A stretch of 64,000 nt of DNA from Halorubrum alkaliphilum (GTDB lineage: Archaea > Halobacteriota > Halobacteria > Halobacteriales > Haloferacaceae), in NCBI RefSeq assembly GCF_017873815.1, contig NZ_JAGGKQ010000001.1:124001-188000 (forward strand), in the 5' to 3' direction. This document shows, piece by piece, positions 8,729 through 18,200 of the stretch. The notes beneath the pieces are model-generated. The model saw only the letters and a list, made by a program, of their open reading frames with translations. It was not told where the DNA came from and made no database searches. Position 1 is the stretch's first letter. Each line of letters opens with the position of its first letter. The translations under genes and the position numbers were made by a program.

Positions 8729-8774
8729 GACGACCGGAAGACGGGTTGAAATGGCTGCCGCCCGAAAGCCACTC

Positions 8775-9473
8775 ATGGGAATGAAGGAGAGCGGCGAGGC
8801 GGCGCTTCATGAGATCGATCGTTTCGATCGCGGCGTCGGCTGGATCGCGTACCCCGAAGAGACGATGGAGCGGGCGAGCCACGCGCTCGCGGTCCCGAAC
8901 GACGAGACCGAGACGGACGACGTGTGGGTGATCGATCCTCTCGACGCGCCGGGACTCGACGACCTCCTCGCGGAGTTCGGGAGCGTCGCCGGCGTCGTCG
9001 TCGGTCTCGACCGGCACAAACGCGACACCGCGGCGATCGCGACCCGTCACGACGTTCCGGTGTACGTTCCCGAGTGGATGACTGGCGTCGCCGACGAGAT
9101 CGACGCGCCGGTGCGCCGGTTCAGCGGTCGGCTGGCCGACTCCGGGTTCGAGACGATCCGCATCCGGAACTCCTCGCTTCCCCCGTGGCAGGAGGTGGGA
9201 CTGTTCGACGGCGAGACGCTCGTCGTCCCCGAGTCGCTCGGCTCGTCGTCGTACTTCCGTGGTGACGACGAGCGACTCGGCGTCCACCCGATGCTTCGAC
9301 TGACGCCACCCCGGAAATCGCTTACCGGGCTCGATCCCGACCGCGTCCTCGTCGGTCACGGTGTCGGCGTCCTCGACCACGCGCCGGAAGCGATCGAGCA
9401 CGCGCTCGACGCGTCCCGCAGCAACGCACCGGGACTCTACGCGAAGACGCTCCGATCCGCGCTCGGGCTCTAA
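8775..9473 (+). CDS. metallo-beta-lactamase-fold protein lacking the metal-binding motif
   Basis: A 232-residue protein that follows the order of the metallo-beta-lactamase fold: VWVIDPLDAPG, then GVVVGLDRHKRDTAAIA where active members have HxHxDH, then a segment around GETLVVPE, and finally DRVLVGHGVG, resembling the family's terminal GHG. Only part of the ligand set can be matched (a D.H..D remnant), so hydrolase activity is doubtful. The start could be the ATG at 8775 or 8781; an ATG at 8751 would add eight residues. It follows the thioredoxin-like gene closely on the same strand. Confidence 0.6.
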   Translation: MGMKESGEAALHEIDRFDRGVGWIAYPEETMERASHALAVPNDETETDDVWVIDPLDAPGLDDLLAEFGSVAGVVVGLDRHKRDTAAIATRHDVPVYVPEWMTGVADEIDAPVRRFSGRLADSGFETIRIRNSSLPPWQEVGLFDGETLVVPESLGSSSYFRGDDERLGVHPMLRLTPPRKSLTGLDPDRVLVGHGVGVLDHAPEAIEHALDASRSNAPGLYAKTLRSALGL

Positions 9474-9637
9474 GCGTCTCCAGATCGGAAGGAAACAGCA
9501 TGACGTGTGAGAATCAGGGTGTTGTCGGACGCGTCAACCATAGCCTTCGTCGTCCTATCGATGCCAGCTAAACCTACCCCAGCGAGGGGGAGGATCCGGG
9601 CGCGAACAAACGTGATATGACGGTCTCCTCGCGATCG

Positions 9638-10006
9638 TCATCCCGTTAGCGCTTCCGCTTCGGAGTCCGTATCGAACTCGACTTCGGACACTTCGAACGA
9701 GATGAAGACGTAGAGTTGGTCCCCACTGGGAATCTCTTCAGCCTCGTCGCCGCCGTACTCCAACAACGAATAGTCGTGTGATCGCGATTCGACGGTGTAC
9801 TCCTGTGTCTCCTTCTCCCGCGCCATTTCGCCGTCTCCCTCGTCGACCAACTCCATCGTTGAGAGGTGTACTGATTCACCCACATCGGGGACCGATAGCG
9901 TTCCCTCTTCGGGTAGTCGAGCGATCTCCTCGCTGGTTTCCTGATCTATGAAGATCAGTACCGTGTATTGCGGCCTCCGTTCGCCTTCGAGATCGCGTGT
10001 TATCAT
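9638..10006 (-). CDS. acidic protein of unknown function, second gene of a regulator operon
   Basis: A 122-residue acidic protein, predicted mostly beta, with repeated strand-like segments (QYTVLIFIDQ, VHLSTMELVD, QLYVFISFEVSEVEF). No signal peptide, membrane segment or catalytic motif is visible. Its ATG overlaps the TGA of the upstream winged-helix gene by four bases (10003-10006), so the two are surely co-translated. I do not recognise the family. A role as partner or ligand-binding companion of the regulator is a guess from the coupling. Confidence 0.65.
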   Translation of the reverse strand: MITRDLEGERRPQYTVLIFIDQETSEEIARLPEEGTLSVPDVGESVHLSTMELVDEGDGEMAREKETQEYTVESRSHDYSLLEYGGDEAEEIPSGDQLYVFISFEVSEVEFDTDSEAEALTG

Positions 10007-10476
10007 GATGAGGAACGAACGCGGGAAACGACTTCCGGAGAGAGATCACGTGCGTCGTCACGCTCGTCCGCACTGCTGTCCGCAGTTCGTTTTAGTGACT
10101 GCTGTGCGAGGGTCGCTACGAGATCCCTTCGATCGGAAGAGGTCGTATCCAAGATACGTTCCGCATGCTCCGAGAGGTCGATGTGAAACCGAACCAGCGT
10201 CTTGACGACCTCGTTATCTTCATTGATCGTGTAGCGTGTCGCTCCGCTTTCACCGTCGATCTCCTCCACCATTTCGAGATCGAGGAGCTCGTCTTTATTC
10301 CGAGTGAACGTACTCTCTGAGATGCCGGTGTACTCCGCAATCTCGCCAGCAGTAAGCGCGTCGTAGTGTTTGCTGATGAGCGTGTCCAATATCTGTACCC
10401 GGCCTCGTGTACCCAACAGACGGACAAACGGAGATAGGTCCGCGTACCGGCCGTGACCGTCTTTATGAGTCACCAT
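10003..10476 (-). CDS. winged helix-turn-helix transcriptional regulator
   Basis: A 157-residue protein starting MVTHKDGHGRYADLS. Residues about 12-75 form a winged HTH (VQILDTLISKHYDALTAGEI, then GISESTFTRNKDELLD), followed by a wing (YTINEDNEVVK) and a helical region that may dimerise. The C-terminus is polar and probably flexible. The frame is open upstream, but I choose the ATG at 10476 because TATA box AAAATATATGTA lies 29 bases away, so the RNA would be leaderless. A perfect 19-bp palindrome overlaps this start codon, and two direct repeats sit upstream of the TATA box. Both suggest autoregulation. Confidence 0.8.
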   Translation of the reverse strand: MVTHKDGHGRYADLSPFVRLLGTRGRVQILDTLISKHYDALTAGEIAEYTGISESTFTRNKDELLDLEMVEEIDGESGATRYTINEDNEVVKTLVRFHIDLSEHAERILDTTSSDRRDLVATLAQQSLKRTADSSADERDDARDLSPEVVSRVRSSS

Positions 10477-10492
10477 ATCGGTTACCGATATG
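10474..10492. promoter_or_regulatory. 19-bp palindromic operator candidate over the start of the wHTH gene
   Basis: CATATCGGTTACCGATATG has 9-bp arms around one central T. Its left end is the start codon of the minus-strand wHTH gene, and the expected leaderless transcription start falls inside it. Binding by a dimer here would block initiation. The adjacent regulator is the obvious candidate, by inference. Confidence 0.6.
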
Positions 10493-10498
10493 TGCCGT

Positions 10499-10510
10499 AT
10501 ACATATATTT
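10499..10510 (-). promoter_or_regulatory. TATA box of the wHTH operon
   Basis: On the minus strand this reads AAATATATGTAT, centred about 29 bases before the ATG at 10476, the standard archaeal spacing for a leaderless transcript. Confidence 0.6.
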
Positions 10511-10511
10511 T

Positions 10512-10548
10512 GTTCCATCTGCGCAACTGTCAGTTCCATTTGAGCAAC
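10512..10548. promoter_or_regulatory. two 16-bp direct repeats, 21-bp period, upstream of the TATA box
   Basis: GTTCCATCTGCGCAAC (10512-10527) and GTTCCATTTGAGCAAC (10533-10548) match at 14 of 16 positions and are 21 bp apart, two helical turns. They abut the TATA/BRE of the minus-strand operon and lie about 65 bp before the divergent gene. This layout suits cooperative binding of a regulator. Confidence 0.5.
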
Positions 10549-10612
10549 GACGTATGAGATCACATCGACCCGAGCAGAATAGTAAAGAGTCTGGCTTAAG
10601 TGGGACAGATAT

Positions 10613-10912
10613 ATGAACGCAGGGGCGAGCCGAGACGATGAGAGGTACCTCGGCTTGCGAGCTGATCTACTTGATGTACTCTGTCGCCTCGGCCACACAG
10701 ACCCGACGAACGTTTCGATCTCCCATCTCTGTCGAAATCATTTTCGACAGGACTCCGAAGAGGACTTACACAGGACGATTGCCCGGATGATCGCGGACGG
10801 GGACCCGATCAGCTACCTCGACGATGAACGCCAAGCGGTCGTCCATATCACCGATTCCGCGGAAGCACGCCGACGCATGAAGCGCATTCGAACCGAGCTT
10901 TACGATCTCTAG
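10613..10912 (+). CDS. small helical, possibly winged-helix protein
   Basis: A 99-residue protein rich in Arg, Asp and His. Helices about 12-30 (LGLRADLLDVLCRLG), 38-50 and 52-66, then a beta-hairpin-like stretch (PISYLDDERQAVVHIT) and a final helix, would fit a winged-helix DNA-binding domain. I have no motif to prove it. It is divergent from the wHTH operon across a 136-bp gap holding the palindrome and direct repeats, so the two directions may be controlled together. AATAGTAAAG (about 10578-10587) is a possible TATA box. Confidence 0.6.
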   Translation: MNAGASRDDERYLGLRADLLDVLCRLGHTDPTNVSISHLCRNHFRQDSEEDLHRTIARMIADGDPISYLDDERQAVVHITDSAEARRRMKRIRTELYDL

Positions 10913-11062
10913 GCGATCCGTCCGTAACGCTCCGGGACCCGGACCTGAGGGAATGGCGTCTCACTGCGAACACTGGCAGTCCGCCGATCGTCCCCTCACT
11001 CACGTTCCACGGGATTACACCCCGCGACGGGGCTTTTACGCGTCGGGACCGTAGAGCCGTCC

Positions 11063-11479
11063 GTGATCCACGTCACTCGCGACCTGCTGACGGTGTTGCT
11101 CGAACACGCCGCCGACCGCGACCCGGCGGCAGCGAGTCTTCAGCTCTCGGCGACGCGTGCCCGCGAGTTCGACGAGGAACTCGGCCTTGACCCGGAGACG
11201 CCGGTGCTGACACACTTCACGCTGGCCGACGTCGGCGGGTCGGTGAACGCGGTGTTCGGCGTCGACCTCGGAACGCCGGCCGGACGAGGCCGGGCGCGGT
11301 TCCTCTCGCATCCGGACGGGCGTCTCGGTCTCTCGAAGACGGACGACCTCGCCGCGATCGTCATCGTCGCCGTCCCTCCATACGACGACGACCACGTCGC
11401 CGCGTTCGACCGCGCCGGGGACGGGATAGAACTCGTTGTCCTCGACGCGGTCCCGCCCGAGGAGTCCGTTCCGGAGTGA
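11063..11479 (+). CDS. hypothetical protein, GTG start
   Basis: A 138-residue acidic protein starting at GTG (MIHVTRDLLTVLLEHA). The N-terminal helix after a short beta strand resembles the beginning of JAMM/MPN-fold proteins, but the JAMM metal motif (E...HxH..D) is absent, so that likeness is weak. Later segments (GSVNAVFGVDLGTPAGRGRA, LAAIVIVAVPPYDDD) suggest an alpha/beta fold. A short CCCCG-CGA-CGGGG stem with CTTTTA after it (11020-11038) lies 25-40 bases upstream; CTTTTA probably serves as the TATA box. Function unknown. Confidence 0.6.
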   Translation: MIHVTRDLLTVLLEHAADRDPAAASLQLSATRAREFDEELGLDPETPVLTHFTLADVGGSVNAVFGVDLGTPAGRGRARFLSHPDGRLGLSKTDDLAAIVIVAVPPYDDDHVAAFDRAGDGIELVVLDAVPPEESVPE

Positions 11480-11563
11480 GTCGACCCCGGAGCCGAAGGC
11501 TGACGTTCTCCGATCGGGTCGCGAACCGGAGGTTAAAGAGCGCCGAGACGGTAAGGGGGCGCA

Positions 11564-11890
11564 ATGGCAGCACGGCCACCCGGCGGCGGCGGATCCTCCG
11601 AACCGGAGGCGATCGAGTTCGGCATCGCTGCGCTCGACGCCCGTATCGAGGAGGCGGACGTGTCGTTTCCGGCGACGGGCGAGGAGATAGTCGAGGCACT
11701 CGGGGATCCGGCCGTCCCGTACGACGCGAAGGGTCGAACGATCCAGCTGGCGGAGGCGGTCGATCGACTTCCACAGTCGGAGTTCGAGAACGAGACGGAG
11801 CTGCTAGACGCGCTGTATCCGGTGTTCGACGAGGCGAGACGGAACAGCGGCGGGTTTCTCGACGACCTTCGGGACGCGCTACCCTTCTGA
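11564..11890 (+). CDS. DUF5789-like haloarchaeal protein
   Basis: A 108-residue acidic protein. The core VSFPATGEEIVEALGD followed by PYDAKGRTIQLAEAVD and a C-terminal helical pair ending FLDDLRDALPF resembles the haloarchaeal DUF5789 family, which has no known function. The N-terminal 15 residues are Gly/Pro-rich and probably flexible. It follows the preceding gene by 84 bases on the same strand and is convergent with the PRC-barrel gene. The family assignment is from memory of the pattern and is moderate. Confidence 0.6.
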   Translation: MAARPPGGGGSSEPEAIEFGIAALDARIEEADVSFPATGEEIVEALGDPAVPYDAKGRTIQLAEAVDRLPQSEFENETELLDALYPVFDEARRNSGGFLDDLRDALPF

Positions 11891-11919
11891 GCCGACCGTA
11901 TCCCGCTCGTCCGCCCCGT

Positions 11920-12231
11920 TCACGTCGCTTGCTTTTCGGGTTCGGACTCGCGTTCCGGCTCCTCGGTTCCGGTATCGAGTCGTTCGATGACGTCGTTGAC
12001 GAGCACGACATCACCGACCGCGCGTACCCAGCGGTACGGCACGATGACGCCGGTGTTACCGCTCGCGCGGCCCGCGAACAGCTCGTGGTTGAGTTCCGCG
12101 AGCGCGAGCCCGGTCACTGCGCGGGCGTCGAGGTCCAGCCGGACATCCTCGATCTCACCCACGAACATCCCGTTGTTCGAGTACACCTCTCGACCGACCA
12201 GCGACGTGATCTCCTCCGGGGCAGCGTTCAT
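11920..12231 (-). CDS. PRC-barrel domain protein
   Basis: A 103-residue protein with a single PRC-barrel (about 6-85): ITSLVGREVYSNNGMFVGEI, DVRLDLDARAVTGLAL and VIVPYRWVRAVGDVVLV are the typical strands. PRC-barrels are found in photosynthetic reaction-centre H subunits, RimM and many small archaeal proteins that bind RNA or protein. A charged Glu-rich tail follows. It lies 128 bases downstream of the LutB-like gene on the same strand. Its partner is not evident. Confidence 0.82.
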   Translation of the reverse strand: MNAAPEEITSLVGREVYSNNGMFVGEIEDVRLDLDARAVTGLALAELNHELFAGRASGNTGVIVPYRWVRAVGDVVLVNDVIERLDTGTEEPERESEPEKQAT

Positions 12232-12359
12232 ACCTCATACCCTCTCGAGCGCGCCTAATAAGCGTTCGTTGTCGAACGACGCACGTCTGACACCTCCGGA
12301 CCGTGGACGGGAGCGACTCCCGACTCCGGGCCGATATCGGCTACGTCACGGGGGCGGGT

Positions 12360-14606
12360 TCATTTCGGTGGCGCGACCAGTTCGACCGGGTGGCGGGTCG
12401 GCCCGCCGCAGAGTGCGTCGAGCTGTTCGCCACACGAGGTTCCGGACGCGACGACGACGCGGTCGCTCTCGCCGAACTCCTCCCGGAGGGGCTCGCCCAC
12501 GTCCATGCTGAGTTCGTAGTAGTCGGCCTTGTAGCCGAACGACCCGGCCATCCCGCAGCATTCGGTGTCCGAGACGCGGACGTCGTACCCGACCCGCTCC
12601 AACACGGCGGTCGCGTGCTCTCCGACCCCGATCGTCCGGGCCTGACAGTGCGGGTGATACGCGACTCCGGATCGGGTGTCGGCCGTCTCGGACGAGCCGG
12701 GCCCATCGGCCGTCCCGGGCAACCGGAGCGCGTCCGGATCCCCGCCGTTCTCGAGGAGCCCGAAGAGGTACTCCATGACGTCGTAGCTGGCCTCGGCGAG
12801 CCGTTCGTGTGCGTCAGGATCGAGGAGCCTCCCGTACTCTCGGCGGAACATCGCGAGGTCGCTTGGCTCGATGACGACGACATCGCGCCCAGCGTCGAGA
12901 TGCGACGAGAGGGCCGAAGAAACGTTCTCGGCAGCGCTTTCGGCCGTCGAGACCATCCCTTGAGAGAGCGGCGGTCGGCCGCTTCCCGGAAGGTCGGGCA
13001 CCCGCACGTGGACCCCGAGCGACTCCAGCGCCCGGACCGTCGCCTTCCCCCGGTCGACATCGACGTAGTTCGTCGCCGTGTCGGGGTAGACGACAGCCTC
13101 TCGGGTCGCGGCCGCCGCCGACACCGCCGGCCCGCCGCGGGCGTCGAACCAGTCGACGAACGACTCGTCCGCGAACGCGGGGAGCTCCCGGCGGCGGTCG
13201 ATCCCCGCAACACGTTCGAGGACCGCCCGAACCGGTCCGGCGTTCGCGAGCCGGTTCGCGATCGGCGCGGTCCGACTCCCCCACTCCGCGAGGGTCGCGT
13301 AGTTGCCGACGAGCCGCGTTCCGAGGTCGAGGCCGCCCGGCTCCTCGTCGGGCACCAACTCCTCGAAGGCCCAGTCGAGTTGGCTCGACTCGGCCTCGCC
13401 GCGGTTGATCCGGTCGCGGACGACCGTGTTTATCCACGGGATGTCGATCCCGACGGGGCAGGCCGGGACGCATCGCGAGCAGCCGGTACACAGGTCGTTG
13501 AACTCGGCGGCGACGTCGAGCCCCTCGACGCCCGCCTCCCAGCCGGTGGCGATGCCGCCGGAGTACGTCTCACCGCCGAACGCGTGACCGCCGACGCTCT
13601 GGAAGTTGCCACAGGAGTTCGCGCAGGCCGAACACCGGATACAGTACAGCGTCTCTTTGAGCTCGTCGTCCTCGCGCATCGCCATCCGGCCGTTGTCGAC
13701 GAGCACGAGGTGGAACTCGCGATCGTCGCCCGAGCCGTCGGCGAGGGAATTCCCGTCGCTGTCGAACTTCGGCACCGGCGAATCGACCGGCGGTGTCAGC
13801 GTCGAGATGTAAGAAGTCACGTCCTGTCCCGTCCCGGACCGACCGATCAGCTCGACGAACGGCGAGAACTCCTCGACCGTGGGAACGACCTTCTCGACGC
13901 CCGCGACCGCGACGTGGGTGTCCGTCGCGGTCACCGTCTTCCGGGCGTTGCCCTCGCTGGTGACGAGGAGCATGGTGCCCGAATCGGCCGCGATGAAGTT
14001 CGCGCCCGTCATCCCCACGTCGGCGTCCTCGATCAGCTCGCCGAGTCGCTCGCGGGCGAACATCGTCAGTTCCTCCGCGGTCTCCGGCGGGTCATCGGGG
14101 TCGAACCGCTCGGCGAACAGTTCCGCGATCGCCTCCCGGGACTTGTGGATGGCGGGGGCGACGATGTGGGAGGGGGCCTCCTCCGCCAGCTGAAGCACCC
14201 ACTCGCCGAGATCCGTCTCGACGACGTCAACGCCGTCGCTCGCGAGCGCCTCGTTCACCTCCAGCTCCTCGCTCGTCATCGACTTCGATTTGGCCACGCG
14301 GTCGGCGTCCCGCTCGTCGACGACCTCTCGAACGTACCGGTTGGCGTCCGCCGCGTCGTCCGCGAGGTAAACGGTCCCCCCGTTCGCCTCCACCTGCTCC
14401 GTCAGCCGGTCGACCAGCTCCGGAAGCCGCTCGATGGCGTCCTCCTTTATCGATCGGGCCTCCGCTTTCAGCGCCTCGTAGTCGTCGAGGCGGCCGGTCG
14501 ACTCGTATCGGCCTGCATTGAAGCCGCGGGTGTTCTCCGCGACCGCGTCGCCCTCGGTCGTCATCAGTTCGCGGAGTCGTGCCGCGCGGTCGACGTCGCT
14601 ACTCAT
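12360..14606 (-). CDS. LUD/4Fe-4S/cysteine-rich (LutB-LutA type) fusion, lactate utilisation
   Basis: A 748-residue Fe-S protein of the lactate-utilisation family that joins what bacteria keep as LutB and LutA. Residues about 60-300 are the LUD domain (MTGANFIAADSGTMLLV). Two 4Fe-4S motifs follow, CIRCSACANSCGNF (about 320) and CTGCSRCVPACPVG (about 373). The C-terminal third is the CCG/heterodisulfide-reductase-like domain. Its second half keeps CCGMAGSFG (about 680), but the first-half motif is GSGRPPLSQG, with CCG replaced by GSG. It likely passes electrons from lactate oxidation to the respiratory chain. It overlaps lutC by eight bases (14599-14606) and faces the FAD oxidase gene, forming one lactate locus. 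Substrate stereochemistry cannot be read from sequence. Confidence 0.88.
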   Translation of the reverse strand: MSSDVDRAARLRELMTTEGDAVAENTRGFNAGRYESTGRLDDYEALKAEARSIKEDAIERLPELVDRLTEQVEANGGTVYLADDAADANRYVREVVDERDADRVAKSKSMTSEELEVNEALASDGVDVVETDLGEWVLQLAEEAPSHIVAPAIHKSREAIAELFAERFDPDDPPETAEELTMFARERLGELIEDADVGMTGANFIAADSGTMLLVTSEGNARKTVTATDTHVAVAGVEKVVPTVEEFSPFVELIGRSGTGQDVTSYISTLTPPVDSPVPKFDSDGNSLADGSGDDREFHLVLVDNGRMAMREDDELKETLYCIRCSACANSCGNFQSVGGHAFGGETYSGGIATGWEAGVEGLDVAAEFNDLCTGCSRCVPACPVGIDIPWINTVVRDRINRGEAESSQLDWAFEELVPDEEPGGLDLGTRLVGNYATLAEWGSRTAPIANRLANAGPVRAVLERVAGIDRRRELPAFADESFVDWFDARGGPAVSAAAATREAVVYPDTATNYVDVDRGKATVRALESLGVHVRVPDLPGSGRPPLSQGMVSTAESAAENVSSALSSHLDAGRDVVVIEPSDLAMFRREYGRLLDPDAHERLAEASYDVMEYLFGLLENGGDPDALRLPGTADGPGSSETADTRSGVAYHPHCQARTIGVGEHATAVLERVGYDVRVSDTECCGMAGSFGYKADYYELSMDVGEPLREEFGESDRVVVASGTSCGEQLDALCGGPTRHPVELVAPPK

Positions 14607-15135
14607 CGGTATCCTCCACGTGTCGGGAGGATTCGGTCTCAAGCAACACCACGTGAACCTCCTTCGGCCCGTGTGCGCCGTGGACCAGTCCCCCCATGTC
14701 CGCCGTGGCGCTCGGACCGGTGGCGAACACGACATCGACCGACTCGTCCCGTGCTCGCGGGCCGAGCCACGCAAACGCGTCGGGCATATCGGGGACGAGG
14801 TCGTCCTCACGGAGCACGACGACGTGGCGGTCGACGAACAGGCTCACGGGTTCGGTGCCGGTTCGATCGGACTCGATCGCGACGCTTCCGTACTCGGCGA
14901 TCCCGAGCGACGCTCCGGTGACGCCGGTGTGAGCCGCGCGGAGGTCGGCGGTCGTCGGATCGGTCTCGACGTGGTCCGGCAGCGACGCCTCCGGCACGTC
15001 AAGCGGGGCGCCGACGGCCGGCTCCCCCGCAGCCGCTGCGACTAACTCCGCACACGCATCCGCTGGCCCCGTAGCGACGCGTACGCCGAGGTCGTCGAGT
15101 CTCCGGGTAAACGTCGTGGTGTCGGAGAGTGACAT
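14599..15135 (-). CDS. lutC: LUD-domain protein LutC
   Basis: A 178-residue stand-alone LUD domain, the LutC/YkgG part of the L-lactate oxidation system. Conserved signs are GASLGIAEYGSVAIES in the middle, HVVVLREDDLVPDMPDAFAW, and the C-terminal GPSATADMGGLVHGAHGP, close to the family's GPS.T.DI....HGP. It starts at the ATG of MSLSDTTTFTRRL and runs into the LutB-type fusion with an eight-base overlap, so the pair is translationally coupled. A 149-base gap separates it from the divergent oxidase gene and must hold both promoters. Confidence 0.88.
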   Translation of the reverse strand: MSLSDTTTFTRRLDDLGVRVATGPADACAELVAAAAGEPAVGAPLDVPEASLPDHVETDPTTADLRAAHTGVTGASLGIAEYGSVAIESDRTGTEPVSLFVDRHVVVLREDDLVPDMPDAFAWLGPRARDESVDVVFATGPSATADMGGLVHGAHGPKEVHVVLLETESSRHVEDTDE

Positions 15136-15284
15136 ATCGGACCCTTCGACGGCGAGTATTTGGTTCTTGTGTCGGCCCGCTGTACGCCCGATCGGTCCGG
15201 CCGGGAACCGACGACGGGAGTCGCGTCCCCGACTCGCGAGGACGTCCCCACGTGCTTTTACCGGTTCGACCATGAGGTTGTGAC

Positions 15285-18200
15285 ATGGCGACACACTCCT
15301 CGGAGTCGATTCCCGATCCACGCGAGGGGAGCGACTTCGATTACACCGGCGGGGGGACGGAGCGCCCCGACATCGTCGACGCGCTCGAACAGCGGGTCGC
15401 GGGCGAGGTACGGTTCGACGACTACTCCAAACGGCTGTACGCGACGGACGCCTCGGCCTACGAGGTGACCCCAATCGGCGTCGTCTTCCCGGAGTCAACC
15501 GCGGACGTCGCCGCGGTCCACGAGTACTGCTTCGAGGAGGGGATCCCGGTGTTGCCCCGCGGCGGCGGCACCTCACTCGCGGGTCAGACCGTCAACGAGG
15601 CGGTCGTTCTCGACCTCACTCGGGAGATGGACGCGGTCATCGAGACGGACACCGAGGGGAAGACGGCCCGCGCGGAGGCCGGCGCGTACATCGGCGACCT
15701 CAACGCGGCGGTCGCCGACGCGGGACTGAAGTTCGCACCCGACCCGGCGTGGCGAGACAAGTCGGCGGTCGGCGGGGCGATCGGAAACAATACGACCGGC
15801 GCACACTCGCTGAAGTACGGGAAAACCGACCACTACATCGAGGAAGCCGAGGTCGTCCTCGCGGACGGGACGGTGACGACGTTCGGCGAGGTCGCCGTCG
15901 AGGACCTCCGGGAGTCTGCCGACCCCGAGAGCGACGAGTTGCTGCCGCGGATCCATGCCGACGTAGTCCGGATCCTCGACGAGGAGGCGGAGGCCATCGA
16001 CGATCGGTTCCCGGAGATGAAACGCAACGTCTCCGGGTACAACCTCGACCGCCTGCTCGCGGACCATCGCGGGGAGTACGGCGAAGAAGGCATCGTCAAC
16101 CTCGCGCGCCTGCTCGCGGGCAGCGAGGGGACGCTCGCGACGGTCACAGAAGCGACGCTCTCGCTCGTGGAGATCCCCGAAACGAAGGCCGTAGCCCTCC
16201 TCACCTACGACGACCTGCTCGACGCGATGGAGGACGTCGCGCCGATACTCGAACACGACCCCGCGGCCGTCGAGGTGATGGACGATGTCCTCCTCGGGCT
16301 GGCCGCCGACACGACGGAGTTCGCCGACGTGGTCGCGACGCTGCCCGAGGGGACCGACTCCGTCCTCCTCGTCGAGTTCTACGCCGAGAGCGACGCGGCC
16401 GGGCGACAGAAGGTGGCTGACCTCGTTGCCGATCGGGTCGTCGAAGCGACTGGCGGCGCGTTGACCGCGGCGGACCCGGACCCCGAGGCCGCGACGACGA
16501 CCGACCAACCGCGCCGCGCAGTCGACGCCATGGAGGCGCACGATCCGGACCGACGCGAGCAGTTCTGGAAGATGCGGAAGTCAGGCCTTCCGATCCTGCT
16601 GTCACGGACCACGGACGAGAAACACATCGCCTTCATCGAGGACTGTGCGATCCCGCCCGAACACCTCCCCGAATACACCCGGGAGTTCCAAGAGATCTTG
16701 GACGATCACGACACGTTCGCTTCCTTTTACGCACACGCCGGCCCGGGTGTGCTCCACATCCGACCGCTGATCAACACGAAAGACGTCGAGGGTGTCGAGA
16801 CGATGGCGGAGATCGCTGACCGGGTGACGGACGCTGTCGTCCGTCTCGGCGGGTCGGTGTCGGGAGAGCACGGCGACGGACGTGCCCGCACCCAGTGGAA
16901 CCGGAAGCTCTACGGCGACGACCTCTGGTCGGCGTTTCGCGATCTCAAGACCGCCTTCGACCCGGACTGGCTGCTCAATCCCGGTAGCGTCTGCGGCGAT
17001 GTCGACATGACCGAGAACCTACGGTTCGACTCCGAGTACGAGGTCGACGCCGGTTTCGACCCCGCGATGGAGTGGGCGAACGAGAACGGAATGCAGGGAA
17101 TGATCGAGCTCTGTCACGGCTGTGGCGGCTGTCGCGGGCCGCAGGAAACGACAGGCGGCGTGATGTGTCCGACGTATCGCGCCTCGGAGGAGGAGATCCA
17201 GTCGACGAGGGGGCGGGCGAACGCCCTGCGGGGCGCGATATCCGGCGAACTCCCGGACGACCCGACGAATGACGAGTTCGTCTCCGAGGTGATGGACCTC
17301 TGTGTCGGCTGTAAGGGCTGTGCGAAGGACTGTCCCAGCGGCGTCGACATGGCGAAGCTGAAAGCAGAAGTGGAACACGCCCACCACGAGGAACACGGCG
17401 TCGACCTCCGCACGCGGCTGCTCGGGGAGTTCGAACGGCTCGCCCCGCTCGGATCCAAGCTCGCACCCCTCTCGAACGTTCCAAGCAAGGTTCCGGGCAT
17501 GGGGGCCCTCTTAGAGAGAACGCTCGGCATCGCGAGCGATCGCGACCTCCCGACGTTCCGCTCCGAGAACCTGATCGACTGGTTCGACGCCCGCGGCGGG
17601 CCGGCGGTCTCGCGTGCCGCGGCCGACCGCGACGTGATGTTGTTTCCGGACGTGTACACAACCTACACCAATCCGGGTGCCGGGAAGGCGGCAGTACGGG
17701 TGCTGGAGGCCGCGAACTGTCACGTTCGGATCCCGGACGTGACCGGGAGCGGTCGGCCACCCCACTCGAAGGGCCTGTTGGACCGATCGCGCGCGACCGC
17801 CCGAGAGACCGTCGAGACGCTCGCGCCCGACGCCGCGACGGGCTGGGACGTCGTCGTCGTCGAGCCCTCCGACGCCGTCATGCTCCAGTCGGACTACCAC
17901 GATCTGCTCGGCGGCGACGCCAGCGACGTGCCGGACGCGGACGTCGAGGTGCTCGCGGAGAACACGTACGGCGTCATGGAATACGTCGACGCCTTCCGGC
18001 TGGACGAGTCGCTCGGGTTCGACGCACCCGGCGAGACGTTGACCTATCACGGCCACTGTCACCAGAAGGCGACAAAGAAGGACCACCACGCGGTCGGCGT
18101 CCTCCGACGTGCCGGCTACGGCGTCGACCCCCTCGACTCCACCTGCTGCGGGATGGCCGGCTCGTTCGGCTACGAGGCCGAACACTACTCGATGAGCCGA

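Noticed and set aside
9474..9637. Short frame starting MTCENQGVVG in the gap after the metallo-beta-lactamase-like gene
   Set aside because: Only about 23 codons, no promoter and no recognisable features.
11020..11038. CCCCG-CGA-CGGGG plus CTTTTA as a terminator
   Set aside because: CTTTTA sits at TATA distance from the GTG at 11063, and the stem is short; a promoter reading is more likely.
12303..14921. 872-codon open frame on the plus strand opposite the LutB-type fusion
   Set aside because: It is Arg/Val-rich antisense sequence mirroring a gene with clear LUD, Fe-S and CCG motifs. High G+C leaves long antisense frames open.
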